From Lachnoclostridium sp. An131 (GTDB lineage: Bacteria; Bacillota; Clostridia; Lachnospirales; Lachnospiraceae): a DNA stretch of 64,000 bases. Shown here in pieces: positions 54,970 through 64,000 of this stretch (its first letter is position 1; the number at the start of each line of letters is the position of its first letter). The notes beneath the pieces are model-generated. The model did no database searches. It saw only the letters and a program-made list of their open reading frames with translations, and was not told where the DNA came from. The position numbers and the translations under genes are program-made. Where the stretch lies: the NCBI RefSeq assembly GCF_002160825.1, contig NZ_NFLI01000005.1:147057-211056 (forward strand), read 5' to 3'.

Positions 54970-55691
54970 TCTCCCTCTTCCTCCCTGTTTCCTCGATTGT
55001 CTTCTATCTGCACGATCTTTCCGTCGATAATATGGAATATTCTGTCCGCGAAGCTGGCCAGATGGTTGTCGTGAGTTACCATGACCAGCGTCTGGTTCTG
55101 CTCCCTCACGATTTTTTTCATCAGCTCCATGACCTCCGCCGACGTATTGGAATCCAGGTTTCCCGTGGGCTCATCCGCGAAAATGATTTCCGGATCTACC
55201 ACGAGAGCCCTTGCCACGCCCACGCGCTGCTGCTGGCCTCCCGACATTTCGTTCGGCCTGTGAGCCTTGTGCCTGGACAATCCCACAAGCTCTATCATCT
55301 TATCTGCCTTCTCCAGCCTCTCCTTTTTGGGAACACCGCGGAACATCAGCGGCAGGGCCACATTCTCTACCGCATTCATCGTTCCCAGCAGATTAAAGGA
55401 CTGAAAAATAAATCCCACATGCTCTCTCCGGAAGCGGACCAGCTGGCTCTCGTTCATATGCTCCAGATGGGTTCCGCTTATGACAATCTCGCCCTTTGTC
55501 GGCTTCTCAAGACCGGCCAGCATATTCAGCATGGTGGATTTTCCGGAGCCAGAGGGACCTACTATCGAGCAGAACTCCCCCCTGTAGATATCCAGGCTTA
55601 CGCCGTTTAAGGCCCTGACCCGGTTCTCGCCTATCCGGTATATCTTGTACAGGTTCCGCACCTGTATTACCGCTTCTCTTTTCTGCGCCAT
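54966..55691 (-). CDS. ABC transporter ATP-binding protein (MacB/LolD type)
   Basis: A 241-residue ATPase with Walker A GPSGSGKST, Q-loop FQSFNLLGTM, signature MSGGQQQR, Walker [13 protein letters not shown] and switch His VTHDN. The ATG at 55691 (MAQKREA) follows GGGAG; a longer open frame has no ribosome site. It heads the ATPase, CARDB protein, permease and amidase operon. Confidence 0.92.
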   Translation of the reverse strand: MAQKREAVIQVRNLYKIYRIGENRVRALNGVSLDIYRGEFCSIVGPSGSGKSTMLNMLAGLEKPTKGEIVISGTHLEHMNESQLVRFRREHVGFIFQSFNLLGTMNAVENVALPLMFRGVPKKERLEKADKMIELVGLSRHKAHRPNEMSGGQQQRVGVARALVVDPEIIFADEPTGNLDSNTSAEVMELMKKIVREQNQTLVMVTHDNHLASFADRIFHIIDGKIVQIEDNRGNREEEGE

Positions 55692-55857
55692 TTTTTCGTT
55701 CTCCCGCTTCCGGCAGAATCGCACGGCATATCTTACAATTCTACCATATCTTGTATTATACGGTTTCAGTATAGCACAAGAATTTCGAAAAAACTATTTA
55801 AGAATTCTTTAATATTCTGAAGTCTTGAACCGCCAAAATCCGCGACTCTGCGCAGAA

Positions 55858-55891
55858 GGCCCCCGGAATCCGCTGCCGGATTCCGGGGGCC
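55858..55891 (-). terminator. Strong hairpin after glyA
   Basis: A 15-bp perfect stem GGCCCCCGGAATCCG / CGGATTCCGGGGGCC with a 4-base loop. Neither side has a clean T-run. The rest of the 270-bp gap holds AT-rich promoter-like sequence for the ABC operon, including TATAAT on the minus strand near 55763. Confidence 0.55.
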
Positions 55892-55962
55892 TCCCATCGT
55901 CATTTTATACTATGCTTCTTAAATTCTGAGAACGTATTCTTATACTCCGTCCAAACAAACCC

Positions 55963-57204
<1,242 letters not shown>

Positions 57205-57252
57205 CTCTCTCTTCCTCCTGTGATCTGCCCTGAAGCATTCTTTTAATGTCCT

Positions 57253-57318
57253 TGTGACGCGTACATTTGTCTTTGTCACATATGAGCCTATTATATTAGA
57301 CGGGGATGAAAAAAGCAA
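57253..57318 (-). promoter_or_regulatory. glyA promoter and leader inverted repeat
   Basis: On the minus strand TTGCTT, 17 bases, TATAAT (57318 to 57290). The short leader holds TGTGAC-N16-GTCACA (57253-57280), able to form a hairpin. It does not resemble a tetrahydrofolate or glycine riboswitch. The rest of the 328-bp gap is AT-rich, without a gene. Confidence 0.6.
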
Positions 57319-57420
57319 GTGTTTTTTCCGGAATCTGCTTTCTGTTCTCACAGGCTTATAAAGATTGATAAGCTCCGGTTTAAAATCCCAAAACCGCCAG
57401 GCATTATTGCAAAACTGCAA

Positions 57421-57449
57421 TTGCCTTCTCACCTTCTATACGGTATGAT
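57421..57449 (+). promoter_or_regulatory. Promoter of the DUF1294/EF-Tu-like pair
   Basis: TTGCCT, a 17-base spacer, then TATGAT, about 80 bases before the DUF1294 start codon. Confidence 0.65.
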
Positions 57450-57531
57450 ATTCATATCGGCATCTATCCTGCACCGGCGCCAAGCTCCAAACAGAAAATA
57501 CTGTCTGCAAAGATAAAAAAAGGAGATCCTT

Positions 57532-57807
57532 ATGAAACCCGCTTCTATTATTATTCTTTACCTTATTATCATAAATCTGCTTGCCTTCCTGCTCATGGGC
57601 CTGGATAAGAGGAAGGCAAAGCGTCATAAATGGCGCATTCCCGAAAAGACGCTCTTTCTGTCCGCCATCATCGGCGGCAGTATCGGCGCGCTTCTCGGCA
57701 TGCAGGTATTCCGGCATAAAACCAAGCATGCATCCTTCCGGATCGGCATGCCCTGTATTCTGATTGTGCAGATTGCTCTGGCAGTCTCATATTATATTTT
57801 TAGATAA
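57532..57807 (+). CDS. DUF1294 family small membrane protein
   Basis: A 91-residue protein with three predicted helices and the DUF1294 signature LLMGLDKRKAKRHKWRIPE followed by GGSIGALLGM-VFRHKTKH. Function unknown. AAAAGGAG precedes the ATG. The next gene starts 15 bp downstream and is probably co-transcribed. Confidence 0.87.
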   Translation: MKPASIIILYLIIINLLAFLLMGLDKRKAKRHKWRIPEKTLFLSAIIGGSIGALLGMQVFRHKTKHASFRIGMPCILIVQIALAVSYYIFR

Positions 57808-57822
57808 AAAGGAGATTTAAAC

Positions 57823-58203
57823 ATGGGCTTATTTGGAAGAAGCAGAAAAGAGAAGGAAATAGAGGCCGCATACATGGAACGAATCAACGTGCCTGCATGC
57901 ATGAACCAGAATTTCTCTCTCACAATTGACGACACCTTTACCATTATCGGCACAGGAACCGTCGTGACAGGCGTCATCGAATCCGGCATGTGCAGAAGAG
58001 GGGAGACCGCTGTCATCGTACAGGATGCAGGAAATCTCTCTGCTGAAATCACCGGCATAGACGTCCGCGTAAAGGAACGGCGCCCAAACGGCGCCGCATA
58101 CCGCACCGAACATGTGGGGCTGGCTCTGAGAGGTGTCTCCAGGGAGCAGATCCAGATCGGAGCTAAGGTGATTATAAAAAATGCCGGAATCTATTCTGCG
58201 TAA
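57823..58203 (+). CDS. Stand-alone EF-Tu domain II-like protein
   Basis: A 126-residue protein. After a basic start (MGLFGRSRKEKEIEAAYMER) the remainder reads like domain II of translation GTPases: FTIIGTGTVVTGVIESG, then ITGIDV, and EHVGLALRGVSREQIQIGAKVI, collinear with EF-Tu. There is no GTPase domain, so it cannot act as a normal elongation factor. AAAAGGAG precedes the ATG. Possible roles are an RNA- or ribosome-binding adaptor; this is a guess. Confidence 0.8.
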   Translation: MGLFGRSRKEKEIEAAYMERINVPACMNQNFSLTIDDTFTIIGTGTVVTGVIESGMCRRGETAVIVQDAGNLSAEITGIDVRVKERRPNGAAYRTEHVGLALRGVSREQIQIGAKVIIKNAGIYSA

Positions 58204-58236
58204 GGCTTCTGTCTGAGCCAGCGCCGAATATCGCTT

Positions 58237-59091
58237 CTATTCCTCTGTCTCAAACAGGATTCCCAGTGTATTCGGCCCGCAATGGCAGGAGATCGTACAG
58301 CTGGCCTGCGTGATATAAATATTGTCAAAGGAGGCTTCCTGCTCCACGGCCTCCTTTACCAAGGCAATATAAGACTCATCGATACCGGAATGCGTGATAA
58401 AAAGGCGCCCTGTATTCAGCTTCTCGTAAGACTGCAGGGTGTCTTTTACATAGCGCGGAAGCACCTTATCCAGGGTTCCCCGGTATTTTCTGCCCACATG
58501 CATGGCCCCGGAGGTATTGTCTACCTCGATGCAGGGCTTAATATTCAGCAGGTTCGCTCCCAGTGCAGTGATGCTGCTGCACCGGCCGCCGGCACTCATA
58601 AATTTCAGCGTATCCAGAATAAAGCTGGCATGAACCAGACTCTTCCGGCTTTCCAGACGGGCCGCCACCTCGGCCGCAGAAAGCCCCTGCCGGATCCAGT
58701 CGGACGCATCCAGTACCAGGTGGCCGATTCCTGTAGACAGGTTACAGGAATCTACAGGATAGACCCCCGGCAGCTCCTTTGCCGCCAGCACACAGTTCTG
58801 GTGCGCGCTGGAAAGAGCTCCTCCCAGATTCAGGTGCACTATCTCATATCCCTGCTCCACAAAGGGCGTAAAATAGTCCAGATACTCCTGCACGTTGATG
58901 GCCGCCGTCTGTGGAAGAAGCTTTCTGTCATAATAGGCCTGAAAAATATCCTGCGGCGTAATATCCACATTATCCTGATAATCCTTTCCGTCCAAAATAA
59001 TGTGAAACGGATAATAATGTACCTGGTGCTGCTCCTTCAGCTGAGCCCCCAGATCACAGGTACTGTCGGCGCTTAAAAGTATTTTGCTCAT
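58237..59091 (-). CDS. DegV family fatty acid-binding protein
   Basis: A 284-residue DegV protein; members bind fatty acids, and some (FakB) feed fatty acid kinase. It begins ILLSADSTCDLG, has TAAINVQEY and SSAHQN near the ligand site, and GGRCSS in the centre. The ATG at 59091 follows GGGAGAATTT. No FakA is nearby. Confidence 0.92.
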   Translation of the reverse strand: MSKILLSADSTCDLGAQLKEQHQVHYYPFHIILDGKDYQDNVDITPQDIFQAYYDRKLLPQTAAINVQEYLDYFTPFVEQGYEIVHLNLGGALSSAHQNCVLAAKELPGVYPVDSCNLSTGIGHLVLDASDWIRQGLSAAEVAARLESRKSLVHASFILDTLKFMSAGGRCSSITALGANLLNIKPCIEVDNTSGAMHVGRKYRGTLDKVLPRYVKDTLQSYEKLNTGRLFITHSGIDESYIALVKEAVEQEASFDNIYITQASCTISCHCGPNTLGILFETEE

Positions 59092-59170
59092 AAATTCTCC
59101 CTTTCTGTCATAATACGAGATCAGCTTCCTTTTCTGCAACAGACAAGAGAAAGCCACCATAAGGCAGCCT

Positions 59171-60088
59171 TTACCGCTCATCCTCCCACACGTACGGCGT
59201 AAGCTGATATACGTAATAATTGATCCAGTTTGTATATAATGTATTTGCATGCGCTCTCCACATCAGAAGAGGCCTGTTTTCGCTGTTGTTGTCCGGGAAA
59301 TAATCCTTCGGAAGCTGAATATCCAACCCCTTGCTCTTATCCCGCACATATTCCTTCTCAAGCGTCAGCCTGTCATACTCCGGATGCCCGAAGACGAAAA
59401 TCTTGCGTCCTTCCTCAGCCATGGCGATAAAGACGCCCGCCTCCTCAGACTCCGCCAGAATCGTCAGCTCGCTGCAGGCCCGTATTTCCTCCGCATCTAC
59501 AGTCGTATGCCGGGAATGAGGCGCGTAAAACTCATCATCAAAGCCGCGCACCAGCGGCTCCTTCCGGTTGCGCACCTTGTGGCGGTAGAGGCCGAACAGC
59601 TTCTGCGGAAGCAGCTTTTTCTTCAGTCCATAAAAATGATACATCGCTGCCTGCGCTCCCCAGCAGATAAAGAACGTGGACGTAACATGCGCGTCAGCCC
59701 AGTCCATGATCTCTACCAGCTCCTCCCAGTAATCCACTTCCTCAAACTCCATCTGCTCCACCGGAGCTCCTGTGATGATCAGGCCGTCAAAGCGCCGCTT
59801 TTTGATCTCGCAGAACGGCTCATAGAATTTGTTGATGTGGCTCTGAGCCGTATTCTTGGATTCATGGCTGCTGACCATAATAAAGGTGATATCCAGCTGC
59901 AGCGGTGTGTTGGACAGGGAACGCAGCAGCTGAAGCTCTGTGTCCTCCTTCAAAGGCATCAGATTCAGGATTCCTATCTTCAACGGACGGATATCCTGAT
60001 TCAGCGCCCGCGTCTCATCCATGACGAAAATATTTTCACTTTCAAGAATTGCCCTTACAGGCAAATCACTCTGTACCTTAATTGGCAT
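59171..60088 (-). CDS. metA: Homoserine O-acyltransferase (MetA fold), probably acetyl-specific
   Basis: A 305-residue enzyme activating homoserine for methionine synthesis. Catalytic Cys lies in FICWGAQAAMYH, His in FGHPEYDRL, and the Glu follows. In the acyl-donor pocket the sequence is GAPVEQMEF; a Glu at this place marks acetyl-CoA users, whereas Gly marks succinyl-CoA users such as E. coli MetA. The leader has no S-box. Its promoter region carries TATAGT on the minus strand near 60175. Confidence 0.93.
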   Translation of the reverse strand: MPIKVQSDLPVRAILESENIFVMDETRALNQDIRPLKIGILNLMPLKEDTELQLLRSLSNTPLQLDITFIMVSSHESKNTAQSHINKFYEPFCEIKKRRFDGLIITGAPVEQMEFEEVDYWEELVEIMDWADAHVTSTFFICWGAQAAMYHFYGLKKKLLPQKLFGLYRHKVRNRKEPLVRGFDDEFYAPHSRHTTVDAEEIRACSELTILAESEEAGVFIAMAEEGRKIFVFGHPEYDRLTLEKEYVRDKSKGLDIQLPKDYFPDNNSENRPLLMWRAHANTLYTNWINYYVYQLTPYVWEDER

Positions 60089-60267
60089 CTTTGCTTCACT
60101 CCTCCGCCTTCATTTTCATGCCGATTTCTTCTGTCCGGCTCTTCCCGCGAGCACGGACACTGATTATTACTATAGCACATTTTTTACCGGTTGGCTATCC
60201 TGCAAAAATGAATCTTCACTTTGATTCGGTCTGTGATATAATCTGTATTTAAAGGAGGGAAACTGAC

Positions 60268-60888
60268 ATGAAAGTATTAATGATCAACGGAAGCCCTCAC
60301 AAAGAGGGAAACACCTATATTGCACTTCATGAGATGGAGAAGGTGTTCGGGCAGGAGCAAATCGAGACCGAACTGATCCATGTCGGAAACAAGGATATCC
60401 GGGGCTGCGTTGCCTGCGGTGTCTGTCATAAAAAGGGAGCCTGTACCTTTGACGATCTGGTCAACGAGACCGCTCCCAAATTCGAAGCCTGCGACGGCCT
60501 TGTGATTGCAAGCCCCGTCTACTACGCCTCTGCAAACGCAACGCTGATTGCCTTTCTCGACCGCCTGTTCTACAGCACACCCTTTGACAAGACCATGAAG
60601 GTGGGCGCAAGCGTGGTCGCAGCCAGAAGAGGCGGCCTTTCCGCTACCTTCGACGAGCTGAACAAGTATTTCACGATCTCCGGCATGCCGGTAGCCTCCA
60701 GCCAGTACTGGAACAGCATCCACGGCAGAACGCCGGGCGAGGCTCTCCAGGATGCTGAAGGCCTGCAGACCATGCGGACTCTGGCGAGAAATATGGCCTT
60801 TCTCATGAAGAGCATCAAGCTCGGAAAGGAAGCCTATGGCCTTCCGGAAATCCCGGAAGAGCATCAGATGACGAATTTTATCCGTTAA
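60268..60888 (+). CDS. NADPH-dependent FMN reductase/iron-sulfur flavoprotein-like
   Basis: A 206-residue flavodoxin-fold protein: MKVLMINGSPHKEGNTY binds FMN phosphate, and SPVYYASANATL contributes to the flavin site. The Cys-rich loop GCVACGVCHKKGACTFDD resembles the cluster region of iron-sulfur flavoproteins. The substrate is unknown. TATAAT at about 60238 and AAAGGAGG precede the ATG. Confidence 0.88.
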   Translation: MKVLMINGSPHKEGNTYIALHEMEKVFGQEQIETELIHVGNKDIRGCVACGVCHKKGACTFDDLVNETAPKFEACDGLVIASPVYYASANATLIAFLDRLFYSTPFDKTMKVGASVVAARRGGLSATFDELNKYFTISGMPVASSQYWNSIHGRTPGEALQDAEGLQTMRTLARNMAFLMKSIKLGKEAYGLPEIPEEHQMTNFIR

Positions 60889-60902
60889 ACGAAAGGAAGG
60901 AG

Positions 60903-60967
60903 CCCTCTGGCATTCCGGCCGCTTCGGTTATGAGCGGCAGCCAGGGGATTGCCCTCTTTTGTTTTTT
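60903..60967 (+). terminator. Terminator after the flavin reductase gene
   Basis: A two-part stem (CCCTCTGGC / GCCAGGGG outside, GCCGCT / AGCGGC inside) followed by CTCTTTTGTTTTTT. Confidence 0.8.
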
Positions 60968-61010
60968 GCCTCTTTTCAGACAGCGAATCCCTCTTTTCAT
61001 TCTTTTGCTG

Positions 61011-61054
61011 CCTTACGATTCTGTAAGGTAAGAATCCCCGGAATCTGATATAAT
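61011..61054 (+). promoter_or_regulatory. Promoter with CCTTAC-N6-GTAAGG operator, second two-component/ABC module
   Basis: An inverted repeat CCTTAC-N6-GTAAGG (61011-61028) occupies the -35 region of a promoter with TATAAT at 61049-61054. There is no -35 match, so activation by a bound regulator is likely. Confidence 0.6.
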
Positions 61055-61070
61055 AACAAGGACAGTACCC

Positions 61071-61171
61071 CTGCTGACAAGAACATACGGGACATTGGAA
61101 ACGTGTAAGCTTGTCAGCAGAGGATGACATCGCAAATACTTGCGCCGGCTCTCTTCTATACGGGCCGGCTG
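61071..61171 (+). other. Structured 5' leader of the second two-component operon
   Basis: CTGCTGACAAG and CTTGTCAGCAG (61071-61081, 61110-61120) can pair around 28 bases, and two GCCGGC palindromes follow (about 61145-61171). Together they fill most of the 130-base leader before the regulator. It does not match a riboswitch I know. Confidence 0.5.
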
Positions 61172-61188
61172 CCGACGGAGGAATTTTT

Positions 61189-61884
61189 TTGAACAGATTA
61201 TTATTGCTGGAGGACGATATCAGCCTCATAGACGGATTAAAATATTCTTTAAAGAAAAACGGCTTTGAGACGGAGGCTGTCCGGACGCTTCGGGAGGCCG
61301 CCGGGCTTCTTCCCGAAATCGGCCGCTACGACCTGCTGCTCCTGGACGTCACCCTGCCGGACGGAACCGGCTTCGACTTCTGCGAACGAGTGCGCCGGCA
61401 GGGCAGCCGGATTCCCGTCATCTTTCTGACCGCCTCTGACGAGGAGGTCAGCGTCATCCGCGGCCTGGACTGCGGCGGAGACGATTACATCACCAAGCCC
61501 TTCCGGCTCGGGGAGCTCTGCTCCCGTATCCGGGCCCTGCTGCGCAGGGCCCGGATATCAGAGCATGACGCCGGCTCCTCCCTTACCTGCGGCAGCGTCA
61601 CAATCGACTTTCTGAGCAGCCGTGCCTTTCTGGACGGAAAGCCCCTGGAGCTGACAGGGGCTGAATACCGCCTGCTTGGCCTTCTGCTGCGCAACGCGGG
61701 CCGCATCGTCACAAGAGACGCTATTCTGAATGAGCTCTGGGACGAGGCCGGAAGCTTTGTGGACGACAATACTCTGTCCGTGTATGTGCGGCGCCTCCGG
61801 GAAAAGGTGGAAGCCGATCCTTCCAATCCCCGGCGCATCATCACAGTCCGGGGCTTTGGATACCAGTGGAAGGAGGAGGTATGA
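61189..61884 (+). CDS. OmpR family response regulator
   Basis: A 231-residue regulator starting at TTG (MNRLLLLEDDISLIDG) eight bases after GGAGG; the upstream frame covers the leader. Receiver domain with EDD, the phosphorylated Asp in LLLDVTLPDG, LTASD and ITKPFR; winged helix with TRDAILNELWDEAGSFVDDNTLSVYVRRLREKV. It is adjacent to a kinase and ABC ATPase and probably binds the CCTTAC-N6-GTAAGG sites. Confidence 0.92.
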   Translation: MNRLLLLEDDISLIDGLKYSLKKNGFETEAVRTLREAAGLLPEIGRYDLLLLDVTLPDGTGFDFCERVRRQGSRIPVIFLTASDEEVSVIRGLDCGGDDYITKPFRLGELCSRIRALLRRARISEHDAGSSLTCGSVTIDFLSSRAFLDGKPLELTGAEYRLLGLLLRNAGRIVTRDAILNELWDEAGSFVDDNTLSVYVRRLREKVEADPSNPRRIITVRGFGYQWKEEV

Positions 61885-63113
61885 TGCATATGATTCAAGA
61901 CCGGCAGGTTCGGCATTTCTGCTCTTTTCTGCTTCTTTTCTCTGTTCTGGCCGCTGCCCTTTTCAGTCTTTTCTGCTTTTTTCAGCTTCACACAGCCAGG
62001 GAAATGTATCTGCTCCACAGTAAAGCCGCTGCCTCCGCCCTCCTGGAACAGGGCGTTCCGGAGACCGCCATCGCAGCCGCTCTTACCGGCAGCGCCGTCA
62101 GCCCGGAGGGAGAAGCCCTACTGAACAAAATCAGTTTTGGGGAGTCTTCCTCCTCCTGGCTTCTCCCTTTCCTGAACAGCTTTCTCCGGGAGAACCTGAT
62201 TTTTCTCGCCGGACTGCTTCTCCTCCTGGGTCTGATCCTTTTCCTTGGAACCATTCTTTTCTTCCGCAGCCGCAGGCGGCTGTATCTTCAGGCCGGACAG
62301 ATCATCCAGAGCTATACAGACGGCGACTTTTCCGCTCACCTGCCGCAGAATCAGGAAGGGGAGCTTTTCCGCCTCTTTGCCTCTGTGGAACAGCTGGCCA
62401 CAATCCTGCAGTCCAAAAACGAGACAGAGCACAAGACAAAGGAATTTCTCAAAACTACGATTTCTGATATCTCGCATCAGCTGAAAACCCCGCTGGCAGC
62501 CCTTGCGATGTATCAGGAAATTCTGGCGGATGAACCGGACAACGCAGACGCAGTCCGTGAATTTTCCGGAAAGATGGGAGCTGCCCTCACGCGCATGGAG
62601 CAGCTCATCCTTTCCATGCTGAAAATCACCCGCCTGGATACCGGAAATATCGTCTTTGAGCAGAAGGCGCACCCGCTGCCCGAGCTTATCTCCCGCTCAT
62701 TAAGCGATCTGACTGAACGGGCCAGACAGGAGGGAAAGGAGCTCCTGATAAACGGCGATCCCGAAGCGACTCTGTACTGCGACGCCGGCTGGACCAGCGA
62801 GGCCATCGGCAATCTGGTGAAAAATGCGCTCGATCACACAGATGCCGGCGGACATATCCAGATTTCCTGGAAACACACACCAGCCATGCTCCAGATCACT
62901 GTCGCAGACGACGGCAGCGGAATCGCCCCGGAAGACATTCATCATATTTTTAAGCGTTTTTACCGCAGCAGCCGCTCTCTTGATACGACGGGCGTCGGCC
63001 TGGGGCTTCCCCTTGCAAAATCCATTATTGAAGGACAGGGCGGCCTGATTTCCGTGCAGAGCACTCCCGGTGAGGGAACTGCGTTTACTCTCTCCTTCCT
63101 TACAAAACCGTAA
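61884..63113 (+). CDS. Sensor histidine kinase
   Basis: A kinase of about 409 residues with two membrane helices (about 12-35 and 95-118), a short extracellular loop of about 60 residues, a HAMP-like linker (DFSAHLPQNQEGELFRLFASV), the H box SDISHQLKTPLAALAMYQ, N box NLVKNALDHTDAGG and G boxes DDGSGI and GVGLGLPLA. Several in-frame ATG codons are close together; I take 61884, seven bases after AGGAGG, overlapping the regulator stop. The stop codon lies within the second operator. Confidence 0.9.
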   Translation: MHMIQDRQVRHFCSFLLLFSVLAAALFSLFCFFQLHTAREMYLLHSKAAASALLEQGVPETAIAAALTGSAVSPEGEALLNKISFGESSSSWLLPFLNSFLRENLIFLAGLLLLLGLILFLGTILFFRSRRRLYLQAGQIIQSYTDGDFSAHLPQNQEGELFRLFASVEQLATILQSKNETEHKTKEFLKTTISDISHQLKTPLAALAMYQEILADEPDNADAVREFSGKMGAALTRMEQLILSMLKITRLDTGNIVFEQKAHPLPELISRSLSDLTERARQEGKELLINGDPEATLYCDAGWTSEAIGNLVKNALDHTDAGGHIQISWKHTPAMLQITVADDGSGIAPEDIHHIFKRFYRSSRSLDTTGVGLGLPLAKSIIEGQGGLISVQSTPGEGTAFTLSFLTKP

Positions 63114-63152
63114 GGCAAAATTCACCTTGCTGTAAGGCAGCTCTGCTAGGAT
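63098..63152 (+). promoter_or_regulatory. Operator and weak promoter before the second ABC ATPase
   Basis: CCTTAC-N6-GTAAGG (63098-63115) overlaps the end of the kinase gene; a second GTAAGG half-site follows exactly 22 bases later (63132-63137), preceded by CCTTGC. A weak -10 TAGGAT is at 63147-63152. Confidence 0.55.
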
Positions 63153-63216
63153 CAGAGCCGGAGGGACCGTTCCTCCAAATACCAACACCTATTTTCTGAA
63201 AGGGAGGTCTTAATCA

Positions 63217-63912
63217 ATGGAAATCCTGAAGGTCCAGAACCTTTGCAAAACCTACGGAAAGGGCGAGGCGAAGGTAGACGCGCTGAAAAATGTCAGCTTT
63301 TCTCTTGAAAAGGGGGAGTTCGCCGCTGTCATCGGCGAATCCGGTTCCGGCAAGAGCACACTTTTAAACTGTATCGGAGGCCTGGACGTCCCCACATCCG
63401 GAACTGTGCTGATAGACGGGCAGAACCTGTTCTCCATGAAGGATGAGGCGCGCACCATCTTCCGGCGGCGCGGCATCGGCTTTATCTTCCAGGCCTTTCA
63501 GCTGGTTCCCGAACTGAATGTCGAGCAGAACATTCTGTTTCCTCTGCTTCTGGATTACCGCCAGCCAAAGCAGGATGAGGTGGATGAGCTGCTGGAGCTT
63601 CTGGGGCTTAAAGACCGGCGGAAGCATCTTCCCAGCCAGCTCTCCGGCGGCCAGCAGCAGCGCACCGCCATCGGCAGGGCGCTCATCACCCGTCCCAAGC
63701 TTATTCTGGCAGACGAGCCCACCGGAAACCTGGACAGCAGAAACAGCCAGGACGTCATTGCTCTGCTCACCAGAGCTTCCAGGCGCTTCCAGCAGACCAT
63801 TCTGATGATCACCCACAACAGAAGCCTGACGGCGTCTGTAGACCGGGTCTTTCAGGTCTCGGACGGCGTCCTCACGGATTTGGGAGGGAATAAGATTGAA
63901 AATGAAAAGTAG
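63217..63912 (+). CDS. ABC transporter ATP-binding protein (BceA/MacB type)
   Basis: A 231-residue ATPase with Walker [11 protein letters not shown]-loop [11 protein letters not shown], signature LSGGQQQR, Walker [13 protein letters not shown] and switch His [14 protein letters not shown] precedes the ATG. The regulator, kinase and ATPase order predicts an FtsX-like permease next, but none starts in the 88 bases before the window ends: short frames starting near 63905 and 63935 stop quickly. Confidence 0.92.
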   Translation: MEILKVQNLCKTYGKGEAKVDALKNVSFSLEKGEFAAVIGESGSGKSTLLNCIGGLDVPTSGTVLIDGQNLFSMKDEARTIFRRRGIGFIFQAFQLVPELNVEQNILFPLLLDYRQPKQDEVDELLELLGLKDRRKHLPSQLSGGQQQRTAIGRALITRPKLILADEPTGNLDSRNSQDVIALLTRASRRFQQTILMITHNRSLTASVDRVFQVSDGVLTDLGGNKIENEK

Positions 63913-64000
63913 AGGGTATCCATTCCCTTGATCGCATGACAAAGAAACCATCTTTCGGTGGCTGCTTTAAAAATTGAATATTGAAAAGTTAAGGTTATGC

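Noticed and set aside
57205..57320. Tetrahydrofolate or glycine riboswitch in front of glyA
   Set aside because: The leader is only about 80 bases and lacks the conserved cores; it holds just one simple hairpin.
60089..60180. SAM riboswitch (S-box) upstream of metA
   Set aside because: The leader is too short and no S-box conserved blocks are visible.

Overview
The window looks like the chromosome of a moderately GC-rich anaerobic Firmicute, most likely Lachnospiraceae (Clostridia). The evidence is a Gram-positive PolC-type replicative polymerase, strong AGGAGG ribosome sites, TTGACA/TATAAT promoters with 17-bp spacers, rubrerythrin, DUF4250/DUF378 small proteins, RqcH, YicC-Gmk-RpoZ linkage, BceRS-like regulator/sensor/ABC modules and a sortase-type giant pilin-domain protein. 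No rRNA, CRISPR array, IS element or prophage was seen; one tRNA-Gly is present.

Layout. 0-7.2 kb: a catabolic island with aspartate ammonia-lyase (cut by the window edge), two paralogous S15/CocE-like proteins, an APC amino acid permease and a Crp/Fnr regulator. Two matching ATGTC-N8-GACA palindromes sit at about -41.5 of the permease promoter and of the second S15 promoter. 7.2-18.7 kb: housekeeping genes (GNAT, cyclophilin, polysaccharide deacetylase-rarA, nagB, yicC-gmk-rpoZ, rqcH) and a secreted five-repeat SH3 protein. 18.7-23.7 kb: a response regulator, histidine kinase, ABC ATPase and FtsX-like permease operon.

24.5-34.6 kb is the most interesting part. An 8.6-kb gene encodes a 2873-residue surface protein (von Willebrand A domain, about 13 pilin-type isopeptide domains, sortase-like C-terminus). 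Between it and an adjacent tyrosine recombinase gene lies a 304-bp segment bounded by perfect 20-bp inverted repeats. The segment carries one strong sigma-A-type promoter, which in this assembly points away from the surface gene, and a bidirectional terminator-like hairpin. I read this as an invertible promoter (inverton) captured in the OFF orientation: a phase-variation switch for a giant adhesin. The right repeat overlaps the recombinase stop codon.

34.9-37.3 kb: an AraC-type regulator and a circularly permuted GH3 glycosidase, both apparently broken by internal deletions. 37.4-48.6 kb: a zinc phospholipase C-like protein, an ftsW/rodA-ispG-polC-aroK string, thyA-folA-ilvE, and tRNA-Gly. 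48.8-60.9 kb: rubrerythrin, an amidohydrolase, an unusual four-gene operon (ABC ATPase, membrane-anchored Ig-like protein, MacB-like permease, cell-wall amidase), glyA, DUF1294, a stand-alone EF-Tu domain II-like protein, DegV, metA and a flavin reductase. 61-64 kb: a second two-component/ABC module, with CCTTAC-N6-GTAAGG sites before the regulator and before the ABC gene.
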